Assembly (NCBI RefSeq): GCF_003573695.1
Contig: NC_039358.1
Location: 234,187,560-234,251,559 of the forward strand
Length of the DNA: 64,000 nucleotides
Source: Papaver somniferum
Lineage: Eukaryota > Streptophyta > Magnoliopsida > Ranunculales > Papaveraceae
Reading direction: 5' to 3'
The notes under the pieces were generated by a model, which saw nothing but the letters and a program-made list of their open reading frames with translations, made no database searches and was not told the DNA's origin. Numbering within the stretch: position 1 is the stretch's first letter; the number at the start of each line of letters is the position of its first letter. Made by a program: the position numbers and the translations under genes. This document shows positions 1 through 12,039 of the stretch, piece by piece.

Positions 1-183
1 TTAATTTCCGAACCCCTTGAATATGAAAAACAGTAAAATCCCGAGTCCCAGTGAATTCTTCATCCTGTGACATATTTTGTATCTAATTTCTTATTTTTAT
101 TATTTTTATATTTAAGCCTATAATTAATCTCAACAAAGTCTGACTGAACGACAACTCTACTTACCACTATATAAAATTCGATC
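1..183. other. Unassigned AT-rich left edge
   Basis: AT-rich DNA without a convincing ORF. It lies where the upstream part of the left Copia LTR should be, but it does not match the corresponding part of the right LTR (5941-6123). Homology between the two LTRs starts abruptly at 184. The left LTR is therefore broken here by a deletion or another insertion that runs off the window. Confidence 0.5.
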
Positions 184-564
184 ATCTTACCAACACATAT
201 TTCGAGAAATAGATAGGCGAGTTAAACTCGGATCGAAATAGCAAATGTGTATAATGAAAGTATATATATATCAAAACGACTTTTGTCTCAAAGAATAGGA
301 GATAGAGTATAAATAGATTTTTGAGTGACAGATAGGTTCAAGTCTCCATATACCTTTTAGTCGATGAAGTTGCACCGGTTCCTCGAGTAGTCCTTCGTCT
401 TGTATGATAATTGACATGGAGTTCTTGAGCTCAACTACACTTTATATCCTAGTCCGAGATTTAGCTATGTAGGCTAGAATACGACTTATAGTTTTGATCA
501 CTAACATTGACAAACATGCTTGAGATAGAAACGCATGTGAGTTTGACCGAGCTATGCTCTAACA
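184..564 (-). repeat. 3' LTR fragment of the Copia-like element
   Basis: Matches 6124-6502 nearly base for base, with scattered substitutions and small indels. The terminal bases at 561-564 read TGTT on the minus strand, the conventional LTR start. The remainder of the LTR (about 1.9 kb in the other copy) is missing on the left. Confidence 0.8.
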
Positions 565-580
565 ATCTCCCCCTTTGTCA
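565..580 (-). promoter_or_regulatory. Polypurine tract of the Copia-like element
   Basis: On the minus strand this reads GACAAAGGGGGAGAT directly before the LTR start TGTTAGAGC. Its position and purine content fit the plus-strand DNA primer of an LTR retrotransposon. Confidence 0.8.
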
Positions 581-2203
581 ATTTTAGTGGAAAAACTATT
601 AATACATATGAAATATAAAAAATAAATAAATTAACTTTTGTAGCTTCTATTCCACATGCCTAATCTTCAACATTACTCGAAATCTTCGTCACTTCCAAGT
701 ACTCCAATGATCCCAAATGTTGTAAATTTAGTATCATCGTTGTTGAAAATCCGTAGCTATAACAACAAGAAAACAGTAGTTGTCAATTATTGTTATACAG
801 TGTCATAGTATTATTACACAACATCAAAGTTCAATTGTTTCACAACTTCAACAACAATACTATGGTGATATGTATCACTCCCCCTTAGTCAATACTCCAT
901 CTCACATGGAAACCACTGTCCCTTACATAATGATCCGAAAACCGTATGTATTTGTAGTGTGAACTACACATTAATTCTCCCCCTTTTTGTCAATAAAATT
1001 GACAAAGGTGCAAGAACGGGATCCTAATGAAATTTCCGAAAGAGACATTTCATGACCAAAATAAGGAAACACACATCATTTTATTTAGATGCAATCATAT
1101 ATCCGAAGCTAATAGCATTCATCAAGGAGTTTTAAAGATACAAGATAACCCCTATAAAATTCCACAACCGCACTCCCACAAAGATTTGGCAATTAAGCAC
1201 AAGTTCAAAATGAACTCTCCCCCGTAATATGTCATTCCCAAAGGAACAACAAGAGCGACCTTAATTTCGAAAGAATATAAGAATTTCTTTGGACATAACA
1301 AATCAAATACAAGTATGAATTTGAATCCAAAACTTCAATTAAATTAACCACAAGAGAGCCCATAATTAATTCAATCGAAATACACAACCAAGCTAATCAC
1401 AAAAAGTAATCAATTTAATTGGCCATACTCGATATAAGAAAAATTATGGAGCAATGACTAAGTTAATCATAAAAATAATCAACTCAATCAAAAACGCTCA
1501 AACACAATAAAACTTACGGAGTAATAACTAAATAACCAAATAAGATGATTAATTTAGTCCACTATGCTCGACATAACATACCTTACGGAACAACAACAAA
1601 GATAATCACAAAATAATCAACTTGGTTATCTAATGCTCAACATAAGACACATTACGGAGTCTCACAGTAATACATAAAATATGAACCTGGGAAGATCAAT
1701 TATTGCGAAATGCACAAGGATTCATTCTATTTTCCATCATAACAACATCAAATAGACATAATACTTGTAAACAAAAGATTTTAACCTATCTTCCATCAAT
1801 AATTGACAATATAGGCTTAACTTTTGTATTTGTCAAAATTCGATTCATTCTTTTTACCAATACGAATATCGACATCGAAAGACTTTATTTTTGACAACAT
1901 ATGGGACAATCATAGTTCACGGACGCAAGCACACATATCCCATAAACAATTGCAATATATAAAACCATAATTATTAATACTGCAAAAATCACCTTTCAAC
2001 ATAATTTAGAATTTAAATCAATAAATCTAAAAACATGAAGATGAAAATATTGGACATAGCTATGTATAATCGCAATAATGGCTATTCCAATCTCTAGTTT
2101 TTCTTCTAATCAAAACAAGAAAAAAGAATAGAAGATTATTAGGAAAAAACTAAATCAAAAACATACTCTTATGCCAAAACCGGATACAAACAATCATCAG
2201 TTG
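581..2203 (-). other. Non-coding 3' region of the Copia-like element with repeated PPT-like tracts
   Basis: No sustained ORF was found. Three further pyrimidine runs resembling the true polypurine tract occur near 874-886, 976-990 and 1212-1222, each followed by a GTCAAT- or GTCATT-like segment. From about 1380 to 1670 there are three to four imperfect repeats of roughly 80 bp built around TTACGGAG...AATAATCAACT. Both patterns suggest local duplication in the element's 3' untranslated region. Confidence 0.5.
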
Positions 2204-2630
2204 GACGGTTCTGGATCCTCATGAGTCTTGAGATTTTCGAGCTTATAAGCGACAGCTTCCTCTGCAGTTTTGGAGAGGAAATCTTTATTGGGAAGCTCTT
2301 TAACACGAGTCTTCATGTGATCAAGGTCACAATTAACCTTTTTCAACTCAGTTCTTACCACATCAAGGCATTTCATAGTCCCAACAAGTTGCTGCTTTGC
2401 ATCCTCAAATTTTTCTAGGAAGTCAAGGACTACATCAGATAAATCTCTTCAACCTCCTCGATGTCCAAATAGGAATCAGGAGATTGAGGAAAAGATCCTT
2501 CAACTTCAACAAGAGTTCCCTTCTCTTTATCAAACTCAAAATATATACCACTGTCAACGAAGTCTTTAGGAAAATCCCACAAGCAAGAAGACGACGATGT
2601 TGATAAGAAACTTAGAGTGAGATATCTCAA
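2204..2630 (-). pseudogene. Accessory coiled-coil ORF of the Copia-like element (frameshifted)
   Basis: Two minus-strand reading frames, 2630-2430 and about 2427-2204, join into one protein-like sequence of about 140 residues if a single frameshift near 2427 is allowed. The N-terminal part is acidic and Ser-rich. The C-terminal part is rich in Lys, Glu and Leu with heptad-like spacing, consistent with a coiled coil. It lies downstream of the gag-like ORF, in the position where some plant LTR elements carry an additional ORF. I do not recognise a domain. Function is unknown; it could also be the remains of a gag C-terminal segment. Confidence 0.45.
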
Positions 2631-2975
2631 CTCAATAGGAATGGTATATAAATGATTTGAGAGAATTATGGTTTACAAGATAGGTTTATGAGAGAAAATC
2701 CAAAACCGTACATGTACCCGTACGAGGATGACTTAAAATCCCGTAAAAAACTTGTAGTCTTCATAAAGAAAAAAGTTTGAAATCAAAGAAAATAAAAGAA
2801 AATAATATAAAACAAATAAAGTATTTAAGAAATACTCATGAAAAAATATATGACCGATTATCCATCTAGGAACGATAAGAAAATAGCTAGATAATCAGAG
2901 CCACTTTTCAAAGAGTATACCTATTCAATTCTCACACAACTAGGATTTTTTGTAGGTGAAAGGACAACCTTGTGA

Positions 2976-4131
2976 TTAATTTGCACAAGTATGAGCATTT
3001 AGATCATTAAATGAACGTTGTTTTTGTTTAGATTTCCTTCTTTGATTATCACTCGGTCCATAAAAATAAGACATAGCTTGTTCAGCATATCCGTCTGAAG
3101 GCTTTCTCTGAGGACTAAATCTAGGACCTCTTGAAATCGGTTCAAGAGGATCAGAATAGATAGGAATCCATTTTCTAGATTTAAATTTACCCAAAAACAT
3201 TCTTATAAACACATGGAATACTTTCGCCAGTAATACAAGAATTTATTCGACTAGAATGTACTTGTGCCCTATGACGATTTCTTGGAAGAAATTCATGTTT
3301 ATAAGGTTCTTGGTTTTCTGTGGGTATTTGATTCACTGAGGTAGTCGACTGACTATTTTTTCCATTGACGGTGGAGAGAAGCAAATTACGAAGTTTAGAA
3401 ATTTGTTTCTTTCTGGCAAAACAATGGATAGCATAGTGATTCTTTTTCCCACATAAGGTACAGGTTCGTGGAAGAGAAGCAACAACTGGCACTTGTTTAG
3501 ACTTCATAGCCATCATAGAAGATTGTAAGTTATGAAAACGTTTCTTTACACGATTTTATTTCGGAGAATATTTCATTTTGTATTGTAACTCATGAGAATT
3601 AGTTTGTGCAGAAGAATTTCTCCTTAAGGCAGAGTTTTCCTTTTCCAAGGATCTGCACTATTTATGGGCTAGAGTAACTGATGCTTCTAGTTTCTCTTTC
3701 TCAACACGAAGTCTGTTAAGATCTGATGAATGAGTCTCGATCAAACTTTTCTCTCTAATTGAGTCTTCCTTAACAATATCTTCAAGAACACTAATCTTTT
3801 CACGCTGTTGAGTAGATTCTTGAATAAGTTTCTCAGTATTCCTTGAGAAGGACTCAATAATAATGTAGAGTTCATGTTCTCGATCAAGAGACTTTTCAAA
3901 TTCATCAATGAGTTGTTCGTGATTATTGAAATCAACAAACTCAATAGAGATTTCTGAAATTCTGGTGAGCATCATTTCAGCTTTTTCCTTAGTGCCCAAT
4001 GTCTCATCAGAGAGAGAGTTGTCATATGATGGGACAACATACTTACCTCGGAATTCGGAAGAATCTGCTAAGGAGTGATCCTTTGAGGTATCTCCGAGAC
4101 AATTGGCATAGTTAAAAGCTTTAGAAGACAT
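2976..4131 (-). pseudogene. gag-like ORF with coiled coil and CCHC zinc knuckle (disrupted)
   Basis: The ORF starts at 4131, about 80 bp inside the primer-binding site, and keeps one frame to 3187. That frame has two internal stops: near 3658, and just after the KMKYSPK segment near 3560. A frameshift near 3190-3210 then leads into a basic tail ending at 2976. Residues 50-155 are rich in Glu, Lys, Leu and Ser with heptad spacing. A CCHC knuckle of the form C-x2-C-x4-H-x4-C (CTLCGKKNHYAIHC) lies near 3463-3420. This matches retroviral-type nucleocapsid domains that bind RNA. The N-terminal UBN2-type capsid domain expected of Copia gag is not visible, so this is either a reduced gag or an unusual one. 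The stops indicate it is no longer translated whole. Confidence 0.6.
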
Positions 4132-4213
4132 CTTGGTATGCGTGTACGAGATTCTGTCCTCACACTCAGATTACCACAAACACAGATTGATAAGGTGTTA
4201 AACGTGTTTGCCT

Positions 4214-4225
4214 GCTCTAATACCA
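4214..4225 (-). promoter_or_regulatory. Primer-binding site (initiator tRNA-Met type)
   Basis: The minus strand reads TGGTATTAGAGC, one base from the canonical Copia primer-binding site TGGTATCAGAGC, which pairs with the 3' end of initiator tRNA-Met. It lies two bases inside the 5' LTR end at 4228. Confidence 0.85.
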
Positions 4226-4227
4226 AT

Positions 4228-6502
4228 TGAAAAAGCGGGGGTCTAACAACCACACCCAACAATTCGATTAGCAATCTGTATGGAAAAAATCCAATATACT
4301 TTCTAGAGAATCAACTAGAAAGTCAGATTCAATCTAAATAAAAAGTATATTAACGAGTTTATATCTCAATCTCTCGATTTGATCCTTACTCAAGCAAATA
4401 GAAATCTGTGGGTCTTTATCAAAGAAAGATAACTTGAATGGTACCAAAAACCCATATCTAAGTGTCAATCAATTTAAATCAACAACCCAAAATGTCGGAT
4501 TCTAATTCATTGAACAACGCACAACCTGTGATACTTAAATTATACAAACAAATATAATGCGAAATATAGATAACACAAACACCAGAATTTTGTTAACGAG
4601 GAAACCGCAAATGCAAAAAAATCCCAGGACCTAGTCCATGTTTAACACACACTATATTAAGCCGCTACAGACTCTAGCCTACTAAAAATTAAATTCGGTC
4701 TGGACTGTAGTTGAACCCAAATCAATGCCACACTGATCCAAGGTACAGTTATGCTCCTACGCCTTTGATCCCAGCAGGATGATACGTACTTGATTCCCTT
4801 AGATGATCCCACCCAACTAAGAGTTTCTACGACCCAAAGTCGAAGACTTTAATAAAAAAATATGTATCACACAGAAAATTCTACAGTAATAGATAAATCC
4901 TTCTCCCACGAATATACCTACGAGTTTTGTTACGTATTTTGATAAATCAAGGTGTACATGAACCAATCAATAATACTAGACTTATATTCCCGAATAAAAG
5001 CTTAATATTATCGATCACCTCACAATAATCTTAGTCGACGCAGCGAAAAAAGATATTGCGGAATCACAGACGATGAGACGAATTGTTTGTGATTTCTTTT
5101 CTATCTTGTCTATCGGAGATATAATCTCAAGCCAATTATTCCAATTATACTCGTACGATAGAAGATGCAAGATCAGATCACAAAACTACGATAAAATTAG
5201 TATCGGTCTGGCTTCACAATCCCAATGAAGTCTTTAAGTCGTTAACCTGGTTCTAGAAGAAGAAAACCAAAGGTTAAAGGATAACCGACTCTATCTTAGC
5301 AAACTAGTATGACACGGAAGGTGTGGGGATTAGGTTTACCAGTTGCTAGAGTTCTCCCTTATATGGTCTCTCAAATTAGGGTTTCAATCTAATATTTCTC
5401 AACCGTTAGATCGAAAACTTAGCTTATTACACACAATTCAAATGTTCAATTTAGGGTTTATGAACTGTACCCAAAAATTAACATTTGTTGGTTCAACAAT
5501 AGTCAACCAAATGGTTATCCATATGATTACTCTCATATCAACCATATTCTTCTTCACCATAACTAGTCCAAATGACTCAAATTAACTAGTTAGAGAGTTG
5601 TTCAATTGTAAGGAAATCTTATGTAACTACAAAAGACACAATTGAAGCAAAAAAGATTTGATTCATTCGAATTGGTTCATGACGGTTTGCACAAGCATTC
5701 CTTAGTCAAATAAAGATGATTTCAATAAAAATCGTTTTTAGACATAACCTACTAAAGTTTGCGGACTGGGTTCACGAACTTAAGTTCCCGGATGGAGTTC
5801 TCAAACTCCAGCAGAAATTCTCGGTCGAGAACTTCCGCCAGTTCACGGACTGAGGTCACGCATTTCTCCGGTGCTCTTGATCAACAAAGTTCGCAGATTT
5901 TGGTTCAAGGAATATGACTTATACATATATGTGTTTCCACAACAATGCTTATATCCACCAATGGTTATATAGTCTAAACTCTCATTTCAATCATTTGAAA
6001 CATTCTCAGAGAACGTTATATAGACGTTATTCACAGTCCATTTTTCTTTAGAGCAATTTCCATAGTGATTGAAACATAACATGACATAAGTCACTAGGCA
6101 AAGATGAATTTGGCTAAAGTGAAATCTTACCAACACATATTTCGAGAAATAGATAGGCGATATAAACTCGGCTCGAAATAGAAAATGTGTATAATGAAAT
6201 TCTATATATCAAAACGACTTTTGTCTCAAAGAATAGGAGATAGAGTAAATTGACTTTTGAATAACAGATAAGTTCAAGTCTCCACATAACTTTTAGTCGA
6301 TGAAGTTCCACCGGTTCCTCCAGTAGTCCTTCGTCTTGTATAATGATTGCCATGGAGTTCTTGAGCTGAACTACACTTTTTATCCTAGTCCGAGACCTTT
6401 AGTTATGTAGGCTAGAATACGACTTATAGTTTTGATCACTAATATTGACAAACATGCTTGAGATAGCAACGCATGCGATTTCGACCGAGAAATGCTTTAA
6501 CA
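4228..6502 (-). repeat. 5' LTR of the Copia-like element (2.27 kb)
   Basis: Bounded by the primer-binding site on the left and by TGTT (minus strand) at 6502. On the plus strand it runs TGAAAAAG...TTTAACA. A segment at 4590-4650 (GAGGAAACCGCAAATGC...CCCAGGACC) resembles an R/U5 region, though I could not map the transcription start. The only copy of most of this LTR in the window is here. Confidence 0.7.
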
Positions 6503-7123
6503 CACTCAGCAAATCACTCATCAATGTTCAATAAAGTTTTCTTTCACTGGATATTCAGATTATGCTTTATGTGATGTTATCAACATGAATGCAACAAGCT
6601 TATTGTTGGGAAGACCATAGCAATATGACATTCGTGTTGTTCAAAATTGCTATGGGAATACTTATACTTTTGTTCATGAAGGATTTACTAAAGTTTTATG
6701 GCCTTTACAATCTTCTACTTCAGTCAAAGAATCAACAAATGAGAAGACAACTACTTTAGTTGCTACAATTTTTCATTCTTTACATTACAATCATTCTCTG
6801 AGTTCTCATGAAGTGGATAAGCCTATGGTGGAGATTCCAGACAAGGTACAACCATTACTTTCCTCTTTTCCTGACTTATTTCCTGCTGAGTTACCAAATA
6901 CTTTACCTCCACAAAAAGATTTACAACATCAGATAGACTTTATATGTGGCACATCTATTCCTAATCAACCTCATTATAGGTTAAGTCTCAAAGAGCATGA
7001 AATTTTACAAGGCCAGGTGGATGATTTGTTACAAAAAGGTTTGATAAGACTAAGAAAAAGTCCTTGTGCTAGTCTGGCCTTTTTAGTCGACAAGAAAGAT
7101 GTTGGACACCTTATGTGTATTGA
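6503..7123 (+). pseudogene. Gypsy (chromovirus-type) pol, 5' piece: protease end to reverse transcriptase start
   Basis: Translation from about 6525 gives the end of a retroviral-type protease domain. It contains LLLGRP-stop-QYD, where the invariant Trp of the LLGRPWQYD motif is now TAG near 6616. The linker and the start of reverse transcriptase follow (LPPQKDLQHQIDFICGTSIPN, then LLQKGLIRLRKSPCAS and LVDKKD). This layout is typical of plant chromoviruses of the CRM/Reina group. The frame ends at 7123 because a CACTA transposon is inserted there. The protein continues at 36546 with the YRDLN motif, so the two halves are one gene split by about 29 kb. Confidence 0.85.
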
Positions 7124-7300
7124 CACCATACCATTTTAAGGATATAGCAACCTAGAGTAGAAACAACGCTAGCACAGTTGCGAAATATCCGTTGCTTTTC
7201 GCAACGACATATGCATGTTGCTAATTTAGCGACAACAGAGTTTTGGTTGCGAATAGCAACGACGAGGTGTTCATGCATGCGAAGCACGCCTGTGGTCGGA
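7124..7300. repeat. Left terminal and subterminal repeats of the CACTA element
   Basis: After the terminal repeat, GTTGC/GCAAC motifs recur in both orientations about every 10-25 bp (for example GTTGCGAA, GCAACGACATA, GTTGCTAATTT, GTTGCGAATAGCAACG). CACTA elements carry such short subterminal motifs as transposase-binding sites; binding here is inferred. Confidence 0.7.
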
Positions 7301-9100
7301 AACACATTAACGTTTTTTTTCTCCCAAGTGTTAATCTTAGAGGTTTGGTTTCTTCTGTTTGATCTGGTAAGTTTTTATCATTATTATTTTTTCGATTTCA
7401 GTTTATGGATTCTAGGGTTTCACGATTTTAGGGCATTTGATTTCAGGTTTCATCTGTGAATCTGCTTATTTTTTTTCATTTTAGTTTAGTGATTTCAGGG
7501 TTCATCCATGAATCTTTTTTCTATTTTAAAGATTTTGATTTTAGTTTTTCAATTTCAGTTTCTTGATTTTAGGGTTTCGTCCGTCAATTTGTTTGTTTCC
7601 GATTCTACTTTTTTGATTTCTTCTTTCTCTTTCGATTTAAAGGGTTTTAACACGATTTTATTTGTGAATCTAACACAAATTTATTTTTTCCGTTTTAGGG
7701 TTTGTCAAGGTTGAAGAGCTGGACTACTTTGAAGAAAGAACTCTGAAGAACTGAAGAACATAGAAGGTATAAGTTTAATTTATTGTTTTATGTTAAGTTG
7801 TTTTAGGGGTTTTGATCAATTTCAGTTCTGGGTTTAATTTCTATTTTAGGGTTTCAGAATATGAATTGATTTAATGGTCTGTTGTTGTTATATGATTACA
7901 GTTTGCTCATCAGAGTCTGGACATAGAAGAACTGGTCAGAGTTGAATTTGGAAGAACTAAGAAGGTATATGTTTTTATGAACTAGTAATGAAGTTGTTTT
8001 GATTGTACTTTAATATTGTTTTTGTGAAGTTTTTTTGATTTTGGATGATAATAGAATGTCTGAGATTTGGATGTTTATTGAACATGACAAATAGTACTAG
8101 TGGTGATTCTTAAAAGCTACTTGTTGCTCATTCTCTCTTCGCTGAGAGGATGTTTCTGTCGTTAACATAAGGGCTTCGGCTACCATACCACTAGGACTAG
8201 TTTGTTTAAATTATAAACTTAGGAAGTTTTGAAAGTTTGAAGGAACTGAACTTCAGAAGTTTGAATGTTTGTATGGACTGAGTTCCTTAGGAAGTTTTTT
8301 AAGTAATTTGTATGATCATGTAAAGTTCTTTTTTCGATCTTGTAAAGTTTATTTTGAGAGTAATATATCATCTGATGAGAACAAGAAATGAATGAAGTGG
8401 ATATGTCAAAATAGAACTGGTTAGCAGTTTATCGTGATTCAGTTCATAGCTACAAGTTAGACTTCAAGTGGGATGGAAACTAGCGAAGTTTATACACTTG
8501 AATTCTAACGTGTAGCTTTAAAGTTCTGAGTGAAAAGAAATCACGATAACTTCATGACTTAGCTCTATTGTTTAGTTGTATTCATTTTATTGATCGAAAC
8601 TGCTGCTGGTTTTGATTTGATGTTGGGTACATATACGGTCTAAATTAAAAAAATATAGGCTCTCTGTTTGGATTTTCTTAGGATTTTTGAAATTAGTAGA
8701 ATCATTGCTGGTAAATCTGTCAACCAAAACCCATTACTTTAATAAGATTAGTTTTTGTGTGTTAGCTTGTGAAATTAGTATAGACATACAAATTGGGATA
8801 GGTTTGATTTTTCTATTTGACCTCAGAGGTTTGCAATTAGTGTAGAATTGGGTTTTAGTTACTGATTTATTTGGTGTGATTAAATGTAGTTGGAGAATTG
8901 CATGGTGATATGGCACAAACTTCTTGGACCAGTGGAGTGACGGTAACTAATGGTCCTTGCTTGTATTATGTCTGTTTGTTTCTTGGTTAATTACTGAGAG
9001 ACAAGAAATATGATTCTTCTTTATTGAATGATTACAAGTAGGATATGTGTTCTACGTAATGCGTATAGGTATTGGTTCAACTAGGATATATAATTGATTG
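7301..9100. other. Non-coding left arm of the CACTA element
   Basis: T-rich DNA with many phrases such as TTTTAGGGTTT and GATTTCAG that resemble plant 5' UTR and intron sequence. Short ORFs here are low-complexity (Phe and Leu rich) and were not accepted. The stretch may be the upstream part of the captured phosphatase gene, including its introns, but I could not match exons before 9101. Confidence 0.4.
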
Positions 9101-9838
9101 GAACCGATTGTACTCCGGACAGAACAATGACGTAGATGATTATCAAGCATGCTAGGCAAGTAACTTTGGTTTTTGCTGTTACATATATCCTTTATCTTCC
9201 TAAACTTAATATATTATATTTAATCAGATATACGCGATTCTGCAAGAGACGTTGCAAGCATTAGGTGGTAAAGAAATTGTGGTGGGACATACTCCTCAAA
9301 CTGAAGGCATAAACTGGTATTTCCTTATTCTTGCATATGGAACTTTTGGTCGGACAAGCTCAAATATAACATTTTATATGCTAATTGGCGAAAGTATATT
9401 TTGTCTCTTGAACTGCAGTAAATACGGTTGTTGTACATGGCGTGTGGATGTTTCAATGTCCAGCGGAGTCCTTAAATTCAAGAACGGAGGTAAAGTATTT
9501 GTTTCTGCACCCTTTCATATGTAACATAAACGCCCTTATTAAGTTTGGTGCACCGTTTTACTTCGATTCTGACATAGATATGCCTAAAATTTGAACTTTC
9601 TGTTGATTAGGTTCTAGAAATAATAGACAATGAAGCAAGGAGCAAAACAAATATGTTTAGCGAATTTCAGGTTGTTGACTACAGATGGAGATTCCTGCAT
9701 CTTATAAGGCGATTATTAGAATTTCTAGGTATATTTCAACTCTATTCAATTAGTTTTTCATTTGGAAACCTGGAAGTTGGTTTACTGGGTATACCAATTG
9801 ATGCAGTGGTGGAGATTTGCAGCTTCAATTTGTGTTGA
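9101..9838 (+). pseudogene. Captured exons of a Shewanella-like protein phosphatase (SLP) gene
   Basis: Four exon-like blocks separated by intron-like spacers match the C-terminal half of plant Shewanella-like Ser/Thr phosphatases. Block 1 (about 9105-9155) reads WNRLYSGQ...DDYQ. Block 2 (about 9230-9318) ends VVGHTPQTEGIN and holds the GHTPQ metal-binding motif of metallophosphatases. Block 3 (about 9418-9490) reads KYGCCTWRVDVSMSSGVL after a CTGCAG acceptor. Block 4 (about 9611-9685) reads VLEIIDNEAR...EFQVVDY. Introns are retained, so the capture was from genomic DNA, not from mRNA. The N-terminal catalytic half was not found and there is a stop just after block 1, so this is a fragment. 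It lies inside the CACTA borders, as transduplicated host genes do. Confidence 0.7.
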
Positions 9839-10070
9839 AATTCATCCCGTTGTGATACTATTGGAAAGGGAAATTTGGCGGCTTTAGAGATGTGTAACAC
9901 ATGGTACAATATTTGGCATGTTCAGGGTGATACTATCTTGGATTTTTCAAGCTTTTTTTTTTACCTACTTCGTATTATAAACTATCTTAATTACACTTGG
10001 GATAGTATTTAAGAAACTATCTCTGCAAGATATTGTGATTGTGATTCTTAGAGTTTGGAAATTATGGAGT
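9839..10070. other. CACTA sequence up to the insertion site of element A
   Basis: No gene seen. The last five bases, GGAGT at 10066-10070, are the left target-site duplication of Gypsy element A and recur at 35297-35301. Confidence 0.6.
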
Positions 10071-10899
10071 TGTTTGAGGGTGAAAACGATTTCTGCTGAT
10101 TTTGGTAATTTCGGGTGTGTGGGTGAGAAATGAGTTTAAACCCTAAACAATGTACTGCAAGGGAGTACTTTAGATTCAAGAGATCAATCTGTACAAATCC
10201 TTCCTAAACCAAGAAATGGCCGTTCAAGATTTGCTTTGGTCACAAAGTGAAGGAGAAGGGTTGGTTTTGGGGAGGGAAGCGAAGAGAGTGTTGAGACCAG
10301 AATAGTTAATTCTGGAAGAGTAGTTGTTTGACGACTTGTATCAGAAAGTGGGAATCTAACAGATGGGAAAGCTATCAAATGTTTTTTGAGTGTTGTATGC
10401 TCCTGATTAGAACTTGTCGTCTGGTGGAAATAGGTAAGACTTATTTATACAAGTCGAAGTGAAACGTACTCTGGTCTCTTAAGAAATGGAAAACGGATGA
10501 GTAAATGGGAAGAGGTGGTAACCGGTAACGTCTGGAATTGATGTTCCATAAAATAAAGCGTTTCACCATTATTCCCTGTATTTACTAACCGCCTCATCCT
10601 TATAACACTGTCTTGTAACGGGCGTAGTGTAAGCCCCATGCTATAAACCGCCAAGCCAATACCCAATGAGCATCCCCCAATTTGTGACATGTCTCGAGCA
10701 TTTTCGTGGAAAACATATAGCATGTTGATGTTGTTTGGAAAGTTGAGCTTGGGAGACTTTCCGTCTCGGTGGTGAACTTCGACGGTCAAGACTTTGCATC
10801 TTGAGAGGAAAGGTAGCCATTGATTATTGAAATCCTTCGTTTGGTAGCCATTGGCATGAAAGCATGGACGGACTGGCTTTTATATGGCATAGTTTAAGC

Positions 10900-11990
10900 G
10901 CGGCCAAAAGTCAGGGTTTTGGTATTGTTTGGGCCCGACCAAAACTATGGCTTGGTGTTAGGCCAAAGGTTTCCATGCGTTGGCTGGTAACCTTGGACGA
11001 CTAATATTTGCATCTAAGATGGAAGGATGGCCGTTGATCATCGCAAGCCTTCGTTTTGGCAGTCGTAAAGGGAAGGCCGGCATGGTATGGCGTGGCAAGG
11101 TGGCTGACATGCTATTGGCACATGTGGCATGGCCGACATTCCTTGGCGCGAGTTAGGCGTGGCCAAATCTAGGGTTTTGGAGTTGGGGCAAGGTTACCAT
11201 GCGTTGGTTGGTGACCTTGGACGACTAAGATTTGCATCTAAGATGGAAGGATGGTCGTTGATTGTCGCAATCCTTCGTTTTTGCATCCGTAAAGGGAAGG
11301 ATGGCATGGTACGACGTGGCAAGGTGGATGGTATGCCATTGGCACATGTGGCATGGCCGGCTTGCCTTGGCGCGGTTTAGGCGTGGCCAAAACTAGGGTT
11401 TTGGCCTTGGGCCGAAGGTTACCATGCGTTGGTTGGAGGCATTGGACGGATAAGATTGGCGTCTCAGATAGAAGGACGGTCATTGATTGTCGCAAGCCTT
11501 CATTTTGGTATCCGCAAAGGGAAGGACGCATGGTAGGGTTTAGGATCAGCAAGGTGGGTGGCATGTCATTGGCACATGTGGCATGGCCGACATGCCTTGA
11601 CGCGGTTTAGGCGTGGCCAAAATTAGGGTTTTGGTGTTGGGCCAAAGTTACCATGTGTTGGTTGGGGACCTTAGACGGCTAAGATTTGCATCTGAGATGG
11701 AAAGGGTGGTCGTTGATTGTCGCAACCCTTTGTTTTGACAGCCGTAAATGGAAGGCCGACATGGAATGGCGCGACAAGGTGGCTGGCATGCCATTGGAAC
11801 ATGTGGCATGCCCGGAATGCCTTGGAGCGGTTTCGGCGTGGCCAAATCTAGTAGTGTTTTGGCGTTGGGACAAAGGTTACCATGCTTCGGTTGGCTACCT
11901 TGGACGGCTAAGATTGGCGTCTCAGAAAGAAGGATGGTCGTTGATTGTAGCAAGCCTTTGTTTTGGCAGCCAGCGGCATGTAGCAGGGCC
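10900..11990. repeat. Tandem repeat, unit about 225-230 bp, in the 3' LTR of element A
   Basis: The phrase GGCGTGGCCAAA...TAGGGTTTTGG recurs at about 11156, 11380 and 11610, a spacing of 224-230 bp, with further degraded copies on both sides. Each unit includes ATGGAAGGATGGTCGTTGAT and GGCACATGTGGCATGGCC. A matching array is found in the other LTR at about 26710-27790. Confidence 0.75.
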
Positions 11991-12039
11991 GTCATGGCGT
12001 TGGCATGTGAACGTGGATGGCATGGTGGTGCGGATGGTA

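Larger units (their letters stand above)
184..6502 (-). mobile_element. Copia-like LTR retrotransposon lacking pol (non-autonomous)
   Basis: An LTR element read on the minus strand. Its 3' LTR fragment (184-564) and 5' LTR (4228-6502) are direct repeats, closely similar over about 380 bp. The minus-strand LTR begins TGTTA(G/A)AGCAT. A polypurine tract abuts the 3' LTR and a tRNA-iMet-type primer-binding site abuts the 5' LTR, as in Ty1/Copia elements. The 3.66-kb interior carries a gag-like coiled-coil ORF with a CCHC knuckle and a second small coiled-coil ORF. No integrase, reverse transcriptase or RNase H motif was found. The family is inferred from the primer-binding site and tract, not from pol. 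The left TSD lies outside the window; the base run after the right end is CACTC. Confidence 0.75.

Noticed and set aside
7178..7714. Three plus-strand ORFs rich in Phe and Leu
   Set aside because: T-rich non-coding DNA of the CACTA left arm and its subterminal repeats; no protein similarity recognised.
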